DNA from: Candidatus Trichorickettsia mobilis | GTDB taxonomy: Bacteria > Pseudomonadota > Alphaproteobacteria > Rickettsiales > Rickettsiaceae | Length of the DNA: 64,000 bases | Assembly (NCBI RefSeq): GCF_963422225.1 | Contig: NZ_OY728607.1 | Location: 1,098,501-1,162,500, forward strand | Direction: 5' to 3' | In this document: one piece after another, positions 52,632 to 61,588 of the stretch | Numbering within the stretch: position 1 is the first letter of the stretch | Layout of the letters: each line of letters starts with the position of its first letter | The notes under the pieces: generated by a model | What the model was told of the DNA's origin: nothing | What the model saw: only the letters and a program-made list of their open reading frames with translations | Databases searched by the model: none | Program-made: the position numbers and the translations under genes

Positions 52632-53764
52632 TACCAATTGCAATAATTAACGCGGTGGCCTAAAATGGATTTTTAACGGATAAAAGGTACTCAAATAGCT
52701 AAGTTAATATTGCCGCTAGGTTTTCATGATCATGATTTTATAAAAATGATGAAACATGAGCCGCATGGTCGGAATCGCATACGTTTATTGGCGATGTATC
52801 ACCTTCAATTAGGCAAATCTTTTAAAGCCATATCTGCAATAGTGAAGTTGCACTGGAAAACCGTGCAATCATGGCTCAGAAGATTTAGAAATCATGGTTT
52901 TGAAGGTTTATTTGAATCACAAAGAAGCGGCGCTCCTAGGAAGATTAACACTCTACAAGAATCTGCTCTTTTTGATAAAATCAATATGCTCAGTGAAAGT
53001 GAAACTGGCGGGTATATAACCGCAAAGGAGCTACATAACATGTTGCTTGAGGAATATGGCGCTAAATGCGCTTTAAAAACAGTCTACAATACTATGCATC
53101 GCCTTGGTTTTAGCTGGATTACTTCTCGTTCAATGCATCCAAAGTCAAATCAAGAGACTCAAAATACATATAAAAAAACTTCCCAGACATGTTAACAGAA
53201 TTATTACCAAAAAATATCGATAGATGTAACGTTGATATATGGTCTCAGGATGAAACTCGAGTTGGGCAACAAGGTAGCTTAACTCGTATATGGGCTAAAC
53301 GCGGCACTAGACCCCGTAAAGTTCGGCAACAGCAATTCATTTCAACATACATTTACGGAGCTGCTTGCCATGATACGGGAGAATCTTTTGCATTAATTTT
53401 ACCATATGCCAACACACGGGCAATGAATAAATTCTTAGAAGACCTTTCTCTCACTACTCAAAGCAACCGACATATAGCTTTACTAATGGATAATGCAGGT
53501 TGGCACACAGCCAAAAAACTAACTGTTCCAAGCAATATCACTTTGATACCGCTTCCGCCTTATGCACCAGAACTTAATGCAATGAAACAAGTTTGGGAGT
53601 GGATCAAAAATCATTTCTTGTCTAACCAATGTTACGGTGCATATGAAGATATTGTCACTATGGCTTGTTACGCTTGGAATCAACTTGCTCAGAATGTAGA
53701 TTTAGTAAAATCAATTATGTATAGAGACTGGATAAATACACCGTGTTAATTATTGCAATCGGTA
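52632..53764 (+). mobile_element. IS630-family element copy B (1,133 bp)
   Basis: Same length and ends as copy A. TTA lies on both sides (52629-52631 and 53765-53767). Removing one TTA restores the LRR frame. It runs against the direction of the host gene. Confidence 0.88.
52710..53749 (+). CDS. IS630-family transposase copy B, catalytic Glu replaced by Lys
   Basis: The protein equals copy A in both frames (52710-53195 and 53189-53749), except that the motif PELNAMEQVWEW reads PELNAMKQVWEW. The affected codon is AAA at 53585-53587 against GAA at 39274-39276. That Glu is the third residue of the DDE triad, so this copy is expected to be unable to transpose on its own. The run of seven A for frameshifting is retained. 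Confidence 0.88.
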
Positions 53765-53840
53765 TTACTCCTTCCTTGCTGAGTTTGCCTAACCTTAAAT
53801 TAGTAGGATTGGACTGATCATAATATGTCTGTAATATAGT

Positions 53841-54933
53841 CAGGACTTCCGCAAGACTAATGAAATTAGATAAGAATCGAGATATTATGGGAGTATAATG
53901 TAATTTAGATTGTGAGTATAAGATGACTACAAGAATAGATTATTGTCAGTATTTATTATCGAGCCAGACAAATTATACTATTACAAATTTTGCTGATCAT
54001 GTAGAAGGTTTAAGCGACGACAGGGTCAGAAGATATCTAGCGAATGCTAAATTATCACCAAGATTAATATGGGAACACGGTAAAGAAGAGATTATCTTCA
54101 GCGCTAACGGCAAGTTGCTATTTGACGATAGCGTATTAGATAAAAGTTACTCGAATAATATAGATGAAGTCAGGTATCAATATAGCGGCAATGCCAAGGA
54201 AGTAATAAAAGGCATAGGTATTGTGACCTGTGTTTATGTTAATCCTGAAGAGAATAAGTTTTGGATAATAGATTATAGGATATTCAATCCCGATAAAGAC
54301 GGTTTAACTAAAATAGATCACGTTAAAGAAATGCTGCGTAATGCTCATTATAGCAAAAAGGTTGCATTTAACACAGTACTTATGGATAGTTGGTATGCGA
54401 CAACCTCGATTCTACTTCAAATAGAAACTATCGGTAAATATTACTATTGTCCTATCAAAAGTAATCGTTTAGTAGACGATAGCAACGGTAATAAGGCTTA
54501 CTGTAGAGTTGATTCTTTGGATTGGAGTACTGATGATATTAGCAACGGTAAGATTATCAAGATTCATAAATTTCCTAAAGATCATAAAGTGAAATTATTC
54601 AGAGTAACTGTTTCTACCAACAGAACTGACTATGTCGTCACAAACGACATGGCTCAAAATTCGCTTGATGCTGTACAACAAGAGTATGGCTTCAGGTGGA
54701 AGATTGAGGAATTTCATCGTGAAGTCAAGCAAGTCACCGGTATTGAAAAGTGCCAATGTAGAATAGGAAGAATACAGAGAAATCATATAGCTTGCGCTAT
54801 CATGGTCTGGAATTGTTTGAAAAAAGCTGCAAATGCTGCTTCTAGCACCGTATATCAGCTAAAGAGCGGGTTATTAAGGAACTATTTAATCCAGGAATTA
54901 AAGAGCCCTGTCGTGCGATTTGCGTAAGTCCTG
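53841..54933 (+). mobile_element. IS with DDE transposase, copy 3, in the LRR gene
   Basis: Same 1,093-bp element in plus orientation. The ends are CAGGACTTCCGCAA and TTGCGTAAGTCCTG. The duplication ATAGT lies at 53836-53840 and 54934-54938. It separates the first few codons of the LRR gene (ATG at 54944) from the rest. Confidence 0.95.
53923..54927 (+). CDS. IS4/IS701-type DDE transposase (copy 3)
   Basis: A 334-residue transposase, the same protein as in copies 1 and 2, with D68/D69, D155 and E262/E263 present. Its transcription opposes the LRR gene. Confidence 0.9.
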   Translation: MTTRIDYCQYLLSSQTNYTITNFADHVEGLSDDRVRRYLANAKLSPRLIWEHGKEEIIFSANGKLLFDDSVLDKSYSNNIDEVRYQYSGNAKEVIKGIGIVTCVYVNPEENKFWIIDYRIFNPDKDGLTKIDHVKEMLRNAHYSKKVAFNTVLMDSWYATTSILLQIETIGKYYYCPIKSNRLVDDSNGNKAYCRVDSLDWSTDDISNGKIIKIHKFPKDHKVKLFRVTVSTNRTDYVVTNDMAQNSLDAVQQEYGFRWKIEEFHREVKQVTGIEKCQCRIGRIQRNHIACAIMVWNCLKKAANAASSTVYQLKSGLLRNYLIQELKSPVVRFA

Positions 54934-55145
54934 ATAGTTTTCATAAGTAACTCTTAATAATTAACAATTAATAATTAATATTAACAGATTGTTAATAAAA
55001 TGCAATAAGATTGTTAATTATTTTGAGATTTGGTGTTGCGAAATAAGCAATACGCCCCATGCCACTTTTTGCCAGGATTGATCAGGAAATACTGTGTTTT
55101 TAAAGTACCGAATAAATAGTTGTGAGAGAATAAAATAACGTTAGT

Positions 55146-55175
55146 AAAGTTTCCGAAGAGGTCTAGTACTTAGTA
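55146..55175. repeat. Solitary IS5-like right end
   Basis: AGTTTCCGAAGAGGTCTAGTA resembles the right terminus of the IS5 element (AGTTTCGAAAGAGGTCTAGTA at 29088). No transposase of that element is nearby, so it is a remnant or an excision scar. Between 54945 and 55145 I see no gene. Confidence 0.45.
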
Positions 55176-55213
55176 CAAGACAAAAAGGTTAACATAGAAA
55201 TAATGGGTGAGAT

Positions 55214-55363
55214 TCACATAGATCGTTTCAATTTTCTAAGTGCTAGTTCCGTTTTATAATTCTGTTCCTGGATGTGCTCTTTTGATAAATCATATGCGAC
55301 GATAACATCTTTCCAAAGAGGGGTTTTATCTCCTAATGCTCCACTATTCCTAAACTGGCGTTA
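55214..55363 (-). pseudogene. Possible C-terminal remnant of an integrase-type transposase
   Basis: A minus-strand open stretch reads RQFRNSGALGDKTPLWKDV and then VAYDLSKEHIQEQN to a stop at 55214. The GALGDKTP phrase resembles the end of rve-type (IS481/IS3-like) transposases. There is no start and no catalytic domain, so at most it is a fragment. The assignment is tentative. Confidence 0.35.
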
Positions 55364-55441
55364 GTAAGCCATTATGTAGTATAGAAATGTATCTATTTAA
55401 CGGCAGTTGCCAATTAAAACTGCTAAAAACTCCTGTTTTTA

Positions 55442-55543
55442 CGTCATTGTGAGGGAGCTTTGCGACGAAGTCGAAGCAATCCAGAAAAATGAAAACATAT
55501 TTAACTGGATTGCCGAGATCACTAACGTGATCTCGCAATGACG
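55442..55543. repeat. CGTCATTG palindromic repeat
   Basis: A 102-bp inverted repeat from CGTCATTGTGAGGGAGCT through GAAGCAATCCAG and its partner CTGGATTGCC to CTCGCAATGACG. It is one of the dispersed family (7824, 10605, 63082). Down to 55701 only further repeat pieces shared with 49978-50128 are seen. Confidence 0.75.
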
Positions 55544-55701
55544 GCTGGAATGGAACCGATCCCTGTAGTGTTTAATAAAATATTTTAATTGGCAACTGTG
55601 GTTAATCACTGCGCAACATTAGCCGAAGCAAAAAATTAACGTATCATAATTCAACCGAGCGACGCTATATATGAGAATCGCAAGTTTTATAGTCATGATG
55701 A

Positions 55702-57705
55702 TTAATATTGGTTAGCTTCTCCAATTACGGCCATATCAGTATCAGCATTGTATTGAACAATCATTTGCTCTATTTGTACTATCTCTAATAGATCATTATC
55801 TCTTATGCGCATGATTTCTAGGTCATCGGCTTTAAGTGCAAGTATTTTATTTAAATACTCAACCTTTTGTGCTAATAGATCATGCTTTAGTTGTAAATTT
55901 TGTTGGGCTTCGCTTTGTTGTTGCTCAAGCTGTGCAATTCTAAGATGTAATATGTTGCCTTGAGCCTCATGGGCTTCATAAGCATCATCAGGTAGTAATG
56001 TTAGTACTTGCTGGTAGCATGCAGTAGCTAGTGCTATGTCTTCTGATCCACCTGATTTAACAAGTGCTACGGCTTTATCAAAGTAAAGTTCAATATTGTC
56101 AGGCGCTAATTTTATTGCTTGTTCAAAAAATAGCGCTGCTTTTTTATACTGGCCTGACAAACAGAGAGCGTAGCCACAATTTTTATAAGCACTAACATTA
56201 GTTTGATCATACTGAATTGCAGTCTGAAAATACTCAATCGCTTGACTATAATCCTGTAAACCACTATGAGCTAGAGCTAGATTGTAGCAAGTATCAACAT
56301 ATTTTTTAGCATCTAACATTGTTTTTATATTCTGATTATCTACAAGTGCCTTATTATAATATCCTATTGCTTCTGAATATTGCTCTAATTGTTGCAAAGT
56401 ATATGCCATACAAAAAGAAATAGGCTGATACTCAGGTGATCGTTGATAGTCGGTGTTAAACTCTTCTATAATTTGAAAATGTTTAAGTGCTTCAGCAAAA
56501 TCGTTGGCATTAAAGAGTTCTTGAGCACTGTTAAATAGTAGGTTAATAATCTCAGTTTGAGATTCGATAATTCCGGGATAGTTAAATCCTAAATTATGCC
56601 GTAGTACATCGAAACACTCATTTATTTTTACTAACATATTACATTGCAATTGTAGATCATTTGGTGGGAGCTTGCTTTGTTGCCTAATATCAGATATTAG
56701 TTTTTGATACGTACCATCATGCTGATCGCTATAATGACCATAATTCTTCATACCAGTAGTAAGTATTGCTATCGTGTCCGCTAAACATTCAAGTACTTTG
56801 TCAATTTTGTGTAACTTACAATAATTTTGAATGATATTAGTATGAATAGAATGATTGTCATAATCTAACTCACGTGCTTTGTATAGGAAACCAAGTGCTG
56901 ATTGATAATCACCCAAATGCATAAGGAGCTCAGCATAGCTTAAATTAGCACCGGCATGACTAGGATCATACTCAGTTACAATCTTAAAATACTTCTCTGC
57001 TGTTTCGTAATCTTGCAAATTAATATAAGTCAGAGCTACATGGTAACAAATATCAGCATATTTCTCTTTATCTAGCTTTGTTATTATATGCTTACTCTTT
57101 ATTTGTGTACACGCCTTATTATAATATTCTAGTGCATTTGAATATTGCTCTAACTCTGAGTAAGTGCATGCAATATTAAAAGAAACAAATTGATATTGAA
57201 ATGTTCGTTGGTAATTAGGATAGACGTTATCTATAGCTTGATAGAACTTAAGTGCTTTGTCGAAATTACCAGAGTTAAAGAGTTCCTCACCTTGGCTATA
57301 TAGCAAATTTGTAAGATAATTATCATCTTCTTTAAAATGAGAAAGGTCAATTTCAGGTACAAGTGCAAGCATGGAATCACGATACTCATTGATCTTTTCA
57401 TATTGCTCAGAAAATTTGCAAATATTTATGGCATAAAGACAGGATTTAGCAGAAAGTTCGAGATGTGTATTAAGTGTAATTACTTTGAGATAACATTCTT
57501 GTGCCTTATCATATTGTTTTATAGCTTCATAAGCATTAGCCATATTAAAATGAAGCATGCTATCTTTACTAGTAGACACTGGCATTAGCTGAGCTAACTC
57601 CTCATAGTAATCAATTGCTTGTGCATAATTGCCTAAACTTAGTTGAAGATTTATAAATTCTAGATACTCATTATACTTATTGTTGCTTGTGTTGGATTTA
57701 CTCAT
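55702..57705 (-). CDS. Tetratricopeptide-repeat protein
   Basis: A 667-residue cytoplasmic-type protein built almost wholly of TPR units, each a helix pair of about 34-40 residues (for example YAQAIDYYEELAQLMP, DKAQECYLKVITLN, ETAEKYFKIVTEYDPSHAGANLSYAELLMHLGDYQ in parts, SQAIEYFQTAIQYDQ and KKAALFFEQAIKLAPDN). Two halves look alike, suggesting an internal duplication: LFNSGNFDKALKFYQAID and LFNANDFAEALKHFQIIE. A charged coiled coil ends the protein. There is no signal peptide. It should act as a protein-protein scaffold; the partner is unknown. Unlike the other three repeat genes it has no insertion. Confidence 0.85.
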   Translation of the reverse strand: MSKSNTSNNKYNEYLEFINLQLSLGNYAQAIDYYEELAQLMPVSTSKDSMLHFNMANAYEAIKQYDKAQECYLKVITLNTHLELSAKSCLYAINICKFSEQYEKINEYRDSMLALVPEIDLSHFKEDDNYLTNLLYSQGEELFNSGNFDKALKFYQAIDNVYPNYQRTFQYQFVSFNIACTYSELEQYSNALEYYNKACTQIKSKHIITKLDKEKYADICYHVALTYINLQDYETAEKYFKIVTEYDPSHAGANLSYAELLMHLGDYQSALGFLYKARELDYDNHSIHTNIIQNYCKLHKIDKVLECLADTIAILTTGMKNYGHYSDQHDGTYQKLISDIRQQSKLPPNDLQLQCNMLVKINECFDVLRHNLGFNYPGIIESQTEIINLLFNSAQELFNANDFAEALKHFQIIEEFNTDYQRSPEYQPISFCMAYTLQQLEQYSEAIGYYNKALVDNQNIKTMLDAKKYVDTCYNLALAHSGLQDYSQAIEYFQTAIQYDQTNVSAYKNCGYALCLSGQYKKAALFFEQAIKLAPDNIELYFDKAVALVKSGGSEDIALATACYQQVLTLLPDDAYEAHEAQGNILHLRIAQLEQQQSEAQQNLQLKHDLLAQKVEYLNKILALKADDLEIMRIRDNDLLEIVQIEQMIVQYNADTDMAVIGEANQY

Positions 57706-57820
57706 AATAATTTAACCTTATATTTATTTTATATTAATATATAATAAATATAAACTTTATGCAATATAATTATAACATTATTATTAATAATTTTTAAAGT
57801 TTCTGAATCTTTTGCGTAAT

Positions 57821-59224
57821 TTACGCAAGTAAGATATAAGCCAGTGTTAAGAAGGTAAAGAATCCTGATGCATCGGTAATAGTTGTCAGAAATACGCCAG
57901 AGGCTGTAGCGGGATCAATGTCGAGTTTTTCTAAGGTAATTGGGATCATTGCGCCAAATAATCCAGCAATAATAAAATTGATGAATATAGCACTACCAAA
58001 AATGATGCTAAGATATAAATCTGTAAAGATTGCTAAACTGGCGCTGGCGCTGATACATGCAAAAAGAAATCCATTCAATCCACATACCATAGTTTCTTTT
58101 AAAATCACTTTGATTATATTGGTATGATTGATATCTTTGTTAGCTAAGGCACGGACGGTGACGGTCATGGCTTGAGTGCCAGCGTTTCCTCCCATGGAGG
58201 CCACTATCGGCATAATTACTGCAAGAGTAATTAATTGCTTTAAGGTAGCGCTAAATTGTCCAATAATCATGGATGTAATAAAAGCAGTGATTAAATTGAT
58301 GAACAACCAGGGAAAGCGGTGCCGAGCTGTGTGAAAGATAGTAAGAAAGGTGTCTCTAGTATGAATCCCACCAAGTTGCATAATTTCTTTTTCTGTTTGT
58401 TGGTCAACAATATAAATCATGTTATTTACAGATACGCTGCCGATTAATTTACCGCTCTTACTTACCACTGGTACAATAGTTAGAGCATACTTCTTAAATA
58501 TAAAAGCAATGTCAGTAAGTGGCGTCAAAGTGTTGGCCACTTTGAATTCACTATTCATAATTTCTCTAATCATGGTGCGCCTATAATATTTAAGCAAGGT
58601 GCTAAGTAAAATATTGCCTACAGGACGATAACGGTTGTCTACTACGATTGCTGCGTGAAAATCACGTTGTGGATGAGTTTGACGAATAAAATCAATTGCC
58701 TGGCCAACTGTCCAATATTCTTGAAAAGAAATGAAATTTCTTTCTACAATCCTACCTACAGTATTTTCTGGATAAGTAAATCCTTCGATAATTTGTTGTT
58801 GTTTGTCATTATTGAAATTAGCGACAATTAGTTGTTTGACTTGATCATCGATAGTTTCTATAACTTCAATAGCATCTTCTATCGCTAATTGATCAAGTAG
58901 AGCACAAGATTTTTCAATGCCCAGTACCTCGATTACCGAATGTTTTGCACTATCACTAAGCCATAGCATGGTTTCTGGTTTGATATTGTCACTTAAAAGC
59001 GGTAAGATTCTTTTATGGAGTTTATCATTAGCATTATCTAAAAAATCTGCAAGCTCTGAGTAATGCAATGTAGTTAAAATAGCTGTTGCTTGCTCTAACC
59101 TGTTGTGATTAATTAAATGAATAATATGCTCGAAAGTTTCGATGAATGCTTCATAATTATCAGTCGATATTTTTTCTGGTGCATACATATTTTTGACGCT
59201 AGGCATTTTGCATAAGTAAATCAC
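57821..59224 (-). CDS. mgtE: MgtE-type magnesium transporter
   Basis: A 467-residue inner-membrane Mg2+ channel. It has the helical N domain (ATILTTLHYSELADFLDNA), the paired CBS domains (IVVDNRYRPVGNILLSTLLK and IVPVVSKSGKLIGSVSVNNMI), and five membrane helices with the pore signature PIVASMGGNAGTQAMTVTVRA and the closing LEKLDIDPATASGVFLTTITD. The first in-frame ATG is at 59224, and ATGs a few codons later (MPSVKNMYAPEK) are equally possible. Magnesium gating through the CBS domains is expected. It stands alone between repeats. Confidence 0.93.
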   Translation of the reverse strand: MIYLCKMPSVKNMYAPEKISTDNYEAFIETFEHIIHLINHNRLEQATAILTTLHYSELADFLDNANDKLHKRILPLLSDNIKPETMLWLSDSAKHSVIEVLGIEKSCALLDQLAIEDAIEVIETIDDQVKQLIVANFNNDKQQQIIEGFTYPENTVGRIVERNFISFQEYWTVGQAIDFIRQTHPQRDFHAAIVVDNRYRPVGNILLSTLLKYYRRTMIREIMNSEFKVANTLTPLTDIAFIFKKYALTIVPVVSKSGKLIGSVSVNNMIYIVDQQTEKEIMQLGGIHTRDTFLTIFHTARHRFPWLFINLITAFITSMIIGQFSATLKQLITLAVIMPIVASMGGNAGTQAMTVTVRALANKDINHTNIIKVILKETMVCGLNGFLFACISASASLAIFTDLYLSIIFGSAIFINFIIAGLFGAMIPITLEKLDIDPATASGVFLTTITDASGFFTFLTLAYILLA

Positions 59225-59309
59225 CAGCCTCGCTCTGCCATTAACGTATCATATTTAACTGAGCGACGTATAGTGCGTAAGAAGATAAGTTTTCAATTAA
59301 AATGTGATT

Positions 59310-59552
59310 AATAGAGAGTGTTCGCAAAAATCTATGCGTTAAGTCAAGGAAAAAGAGACAATACAAACCGTCATTGGTCATTGCGAGACCACGATAGTAG
59401 TCGTGGCAATCCGGGTTATAGTCACTGTTTTACTGAATTGTACTTTTCGGCTTTCGCCTCAGCTCAGACAGCGTTGAGGTGCCAAGCAAACTGTTTGTAT
59501 GGCATCTTTTTCCTTAACTTGACGCAGTTCAGTGAACATTCTCACTTAATAA
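59310..59552. repeat. Composite palindromic repeat element
   Basis: Outer arms GAGTGTTCGC...GCGTTAAGTCAAGGAAAAAGAGAC (59310-59358) and CTTTTTCCTTAACTTGACGCAGTTCAGTGAACATTCTC (59507-59543) face each other. Inside lie a CGTCATTGGTCATTGCGAGACCACG half-palindrome and CAAACCG/CAAACTGTTTG-type pairs. It belongs to the same family as 7774-8015 and 63020-63195. Confidence 0.65.
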
Positions 59553-59579
59553 GTAAAATATATATTTATTTTAAATACT

Positions 59580-59664
59580 TGGTGCGGTCGAGAAGATTTG
59601 AACTTCCACTCTGAGTCAGAACAGCACCCTCAATGCTGCGCGTCTACCATTCCGCCACGACCGC
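59580..59664 (-). tRNA. tRNA-Leu (anticodon GAG)
   Basis: On the minus strand the acceptor GCGGTCG pairs with CGACCGC, the anticodon stem CAGCA/TGCTG holds the loop TTGAGGG (anticodon GAG), there is a long class II variable arm, and the T-arm ends in TTCAAATC. The CCA end is encoded at 59580-59582. Confidence 0.95.
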
Positions 59665-59786
59665 TTAATATTATTTAAGTACTCGTTTATAGCAAATTAT
59701 CTAGCTATAATCAACAACAGTGACGAGATATATTCATAGTTACAGCTTTTTTGCTAAAAGCCTGCCTTGAAAGTCTATCTAAGAAT

Positions 59787-60044
59787 TTAAGTGCAAATTT
59801 TGATTGATAATGCGTGTAGTCCGTTACTAAACTCATCATCTAATAACTTATTAATGATGCTGTGTTGTTCTAAGCGGGTTTTTTCTTTAAGTATATCAGC
59901 TGATATTTTGATGGAAAAATGAGTTTCAGCAGAGCCGTCAGCATGTTCGGCATGTCCAACATGTAAAGATGTTTGATCAATAATTTCGAGATAATGAGGT
60001 TTTAGCGCAGCTAATTTTTGCTTTATCCGTTCGCTGCGTTGCAT
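59787..60044 (-). CDS. BolA-family protein
   Basis: An 85-residue BolA-like protein. Family signs are the helical start RIKQKLAALKPHYLEIID, the SLHVGHAEHADGSAETHFSI strand region and the conserved helix HSIINKLLDDEFSNGLHALSI. The His near 74 and the loop His are the residues that coordinate a [2Fe-2S] cluster with a monothiol glutaredoxin in related proteins. It probably helps iron-sulfur cluster handling. The 260 bp upstream of it hold no gene that I can see. Confidence 0.9.
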   Translation of the reverse strand: MQRSERIKQKLAALKPHYLEIIDQTSLHVGHAEHADGSAETHFSIKISADILKEKTRLEQHSIINKLLDDEFSNGLHALSIKICT

Positions 60045-60304
60045 ATTTGATTACTTACTATTAGATTTTTGCTAGTATACTATATAATGTATCAACAAAT
60101 ACAGATATACCTGCGATACTTACAAAATTTGGTGTGTCAAACTTTAAAGTTTGCATGTCTTCGTGTATATTAAGAATATGTTGCGGATGCTTACCATTAG
60201 TTTTCCTACAAACTTTTAAAAACATCTTTTATAGTAGGTCTATTGTTTTGATGGGTATTGTATAGACTTCGTATCTAGCTGTGAAGAGGTATATTTAAAA
60301 ATTT

Positions 60305-61516
60305 ATGTTAAACATAGAGTCAACAGAAGATATCCAAATACAAATTAATGATATGCAATCTGGTTATTGTGTATTAATTAAATTGATTAATTATGATGAG
60401 TTACAAGCTATTAGTGGATTTGCTACCGCTAGGCATATAATGGATGATCTTAACAAAATTATAAGGCAAGTTTGTCACGAGATGACAACACCAGCTTATA
60501 GTAAAATTGAATATAATAAGGTGTTAGTGATCTTACCTAACGTTGATCATGAGTTAATCAAGAAATTTGTCTATAAAGCTTACACAGTATCACAGTTATA
60601 TACCAATGAACAGATTGCATTCGCTTATATGAATTGTAAAATTGCTAGCATTGATTTTCCTGGGGCTAGTAATAATGCTGATGAGATATATGCTCTTTTG
60701 GCCGGATTATTGGCTCATGATAAGGATCGTGGTTGTTATTATAAATCTTATAACAGCCGATTACATAATTTAGAAATTATTAGAACCTCTAATAAGAGGC
60801 TAAATAAGCTAAGGAAGGCTCTGGAGAATAATACGGTGGTCTTTGCATATCAACCAATAATAGATCGTAAAACTGGTCATACACATTACTATGAATGTCT
60901 ACTTAGAATGCCTGATGATCATAATAATTTAGTATCTGTAGGCGGGGTGATTCAAGATGCAGAAAATAAAGGACTAATTAATATAATTGATCAAACTGTG
61001 TTCAGAATGGCAGTGAATGAATTGGTAAATGCGTCTGAGATTAGTTTGTCAGTTAATATATCAAATATTGGTATTTTAGATAGTTATTTACTTGAAATAG
61101 CAGAGGGTTTATTAAGACAACATAGTGATGTAGCATCGCGATTAATTATTGAGATTACTGAAACATCAATAAATGAAGATTATGAAAACACCAAGATGTT
61201 TATTGATAGATTGCATAAGTTCGGTTGCAGGTTTGCTTTAGATGATTTTGGTTCTGGCTTTACTTCATTCAAGCAACTCCAAAATTTGCCAATCGATATT
61301 ATTAAGATTGATGGTAGTTATATACGTAACGTAATTAATGATCGACATAGTCAATATTTTGTTGAGACTTTAGTTAGAATTTCTGAAGAGCTAGGTATAA
61401 AAACTGTTGCTGAATTTGTTGAAAATGGTGAAATTGCTAAATTTTTGATTGATATAAAAGTAGATGGCATGCAAGGTAACTTCTTTTCACCGGCTTCTAG
61501 TAAAAGAAATTTATGA
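60305..61516 (+). CDS. EAL-domain protein with degenerate GGDEF-like N-terminus
   Basis: A 403-residue protein. Residues about 170-400 form an EAL domain, the fold of c-di-GMP phosphodiesterases. The signature EAL is ECL (197-199, YECLLRM). Metal- and substrate-binding residues follow at Asn251 (SVNIS), Glu283 (IIEITET), DDFGSG (313-318), Lys334 (IKIDGSYI), Glu370 (VAEFVEN) and Gln390. The set looks complete, so activity is likely. The first 150 residues look like a GGDEF-type fold without the GGDEF motif. It lies just upstream of fliI, 72 bp away, which hints at a link between c-di-GMP and flagella. Confidence 0.82.
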   Translation: MLNIESTEDIQIQINDMQSGYCVLIKLINYDELQAISGFATARHIMDDLNKIIRQVCHEMTTPAYSKIEYNKVLVILPNVDHELIKKFVYKAYTVSQLYTNEQIAFAYMNCKIASIDFPGASNNADEIYALLAGLLAHDKDRGCYYKSYNSRLHNLEIIRTSNKRLNKLRKALENNTVVFAYQPIIDRKTGHTHYYECLLRMPDDHNNLVSVGGVIQDAENKGLINIIDQTVFRMAVNELVNASEISLSVNISNIGILDSYLLEIAEGLLRQHSDVASRLIIEITETSINEDYENTKMFIDRLHKFGCRFALDDFGSGFTSFKQLQNLPIDIIKIDGSYIRNVINDRHSQYFVETLVRISEELGIKTVAEFVENGEIAKFLIDIKVDGMQGNFFSPASSKRNL

Positions 61517-61588
61517 AATGAACATTAGACTTCTCTCATTTGATGTAAAAGAGCGCTATTAAATCTTCTCCTTAAGGAATGACATATT

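Larger units (their letters stand above)
50494..54944 (-). pseudogene. Leucine-rich-repeat protein gene with two insertions and an in-frame stop
   Basis: Reading the minus strand from an ATG at 54944, removing the 1,093-bp IS (with 5-bp duplication) and IS630 copy B (with TTA) gives one frame: MKTILQTYYDQSNP, then KLSKEGVKVLAKELKIDTTI and four RNase-inhibitor-type LRR units of 28 residues (84-bp DNA repeats at 52438, 52522 and 52606). The frame stops at a TAA at 51646-51648 after 354 residues. It stays open in the same frame straight after it (WDNDKVGYSGEYANYQYYYD) down to 50494, giving 738 codons in all if the stop is a nonsense mutation. LRR proteins of this type often act inside host cells. 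The present gene cannot make the full protein. Confidence 0.85.

Noticed and set aside
52391..52663. A 90-residue plus-strand frame with regular repeats (SASAKAIAPSS type)
   Set aside because: The repeats are the antisense image of the 84-bp LRR units, and the frame runs into the IS630 end.
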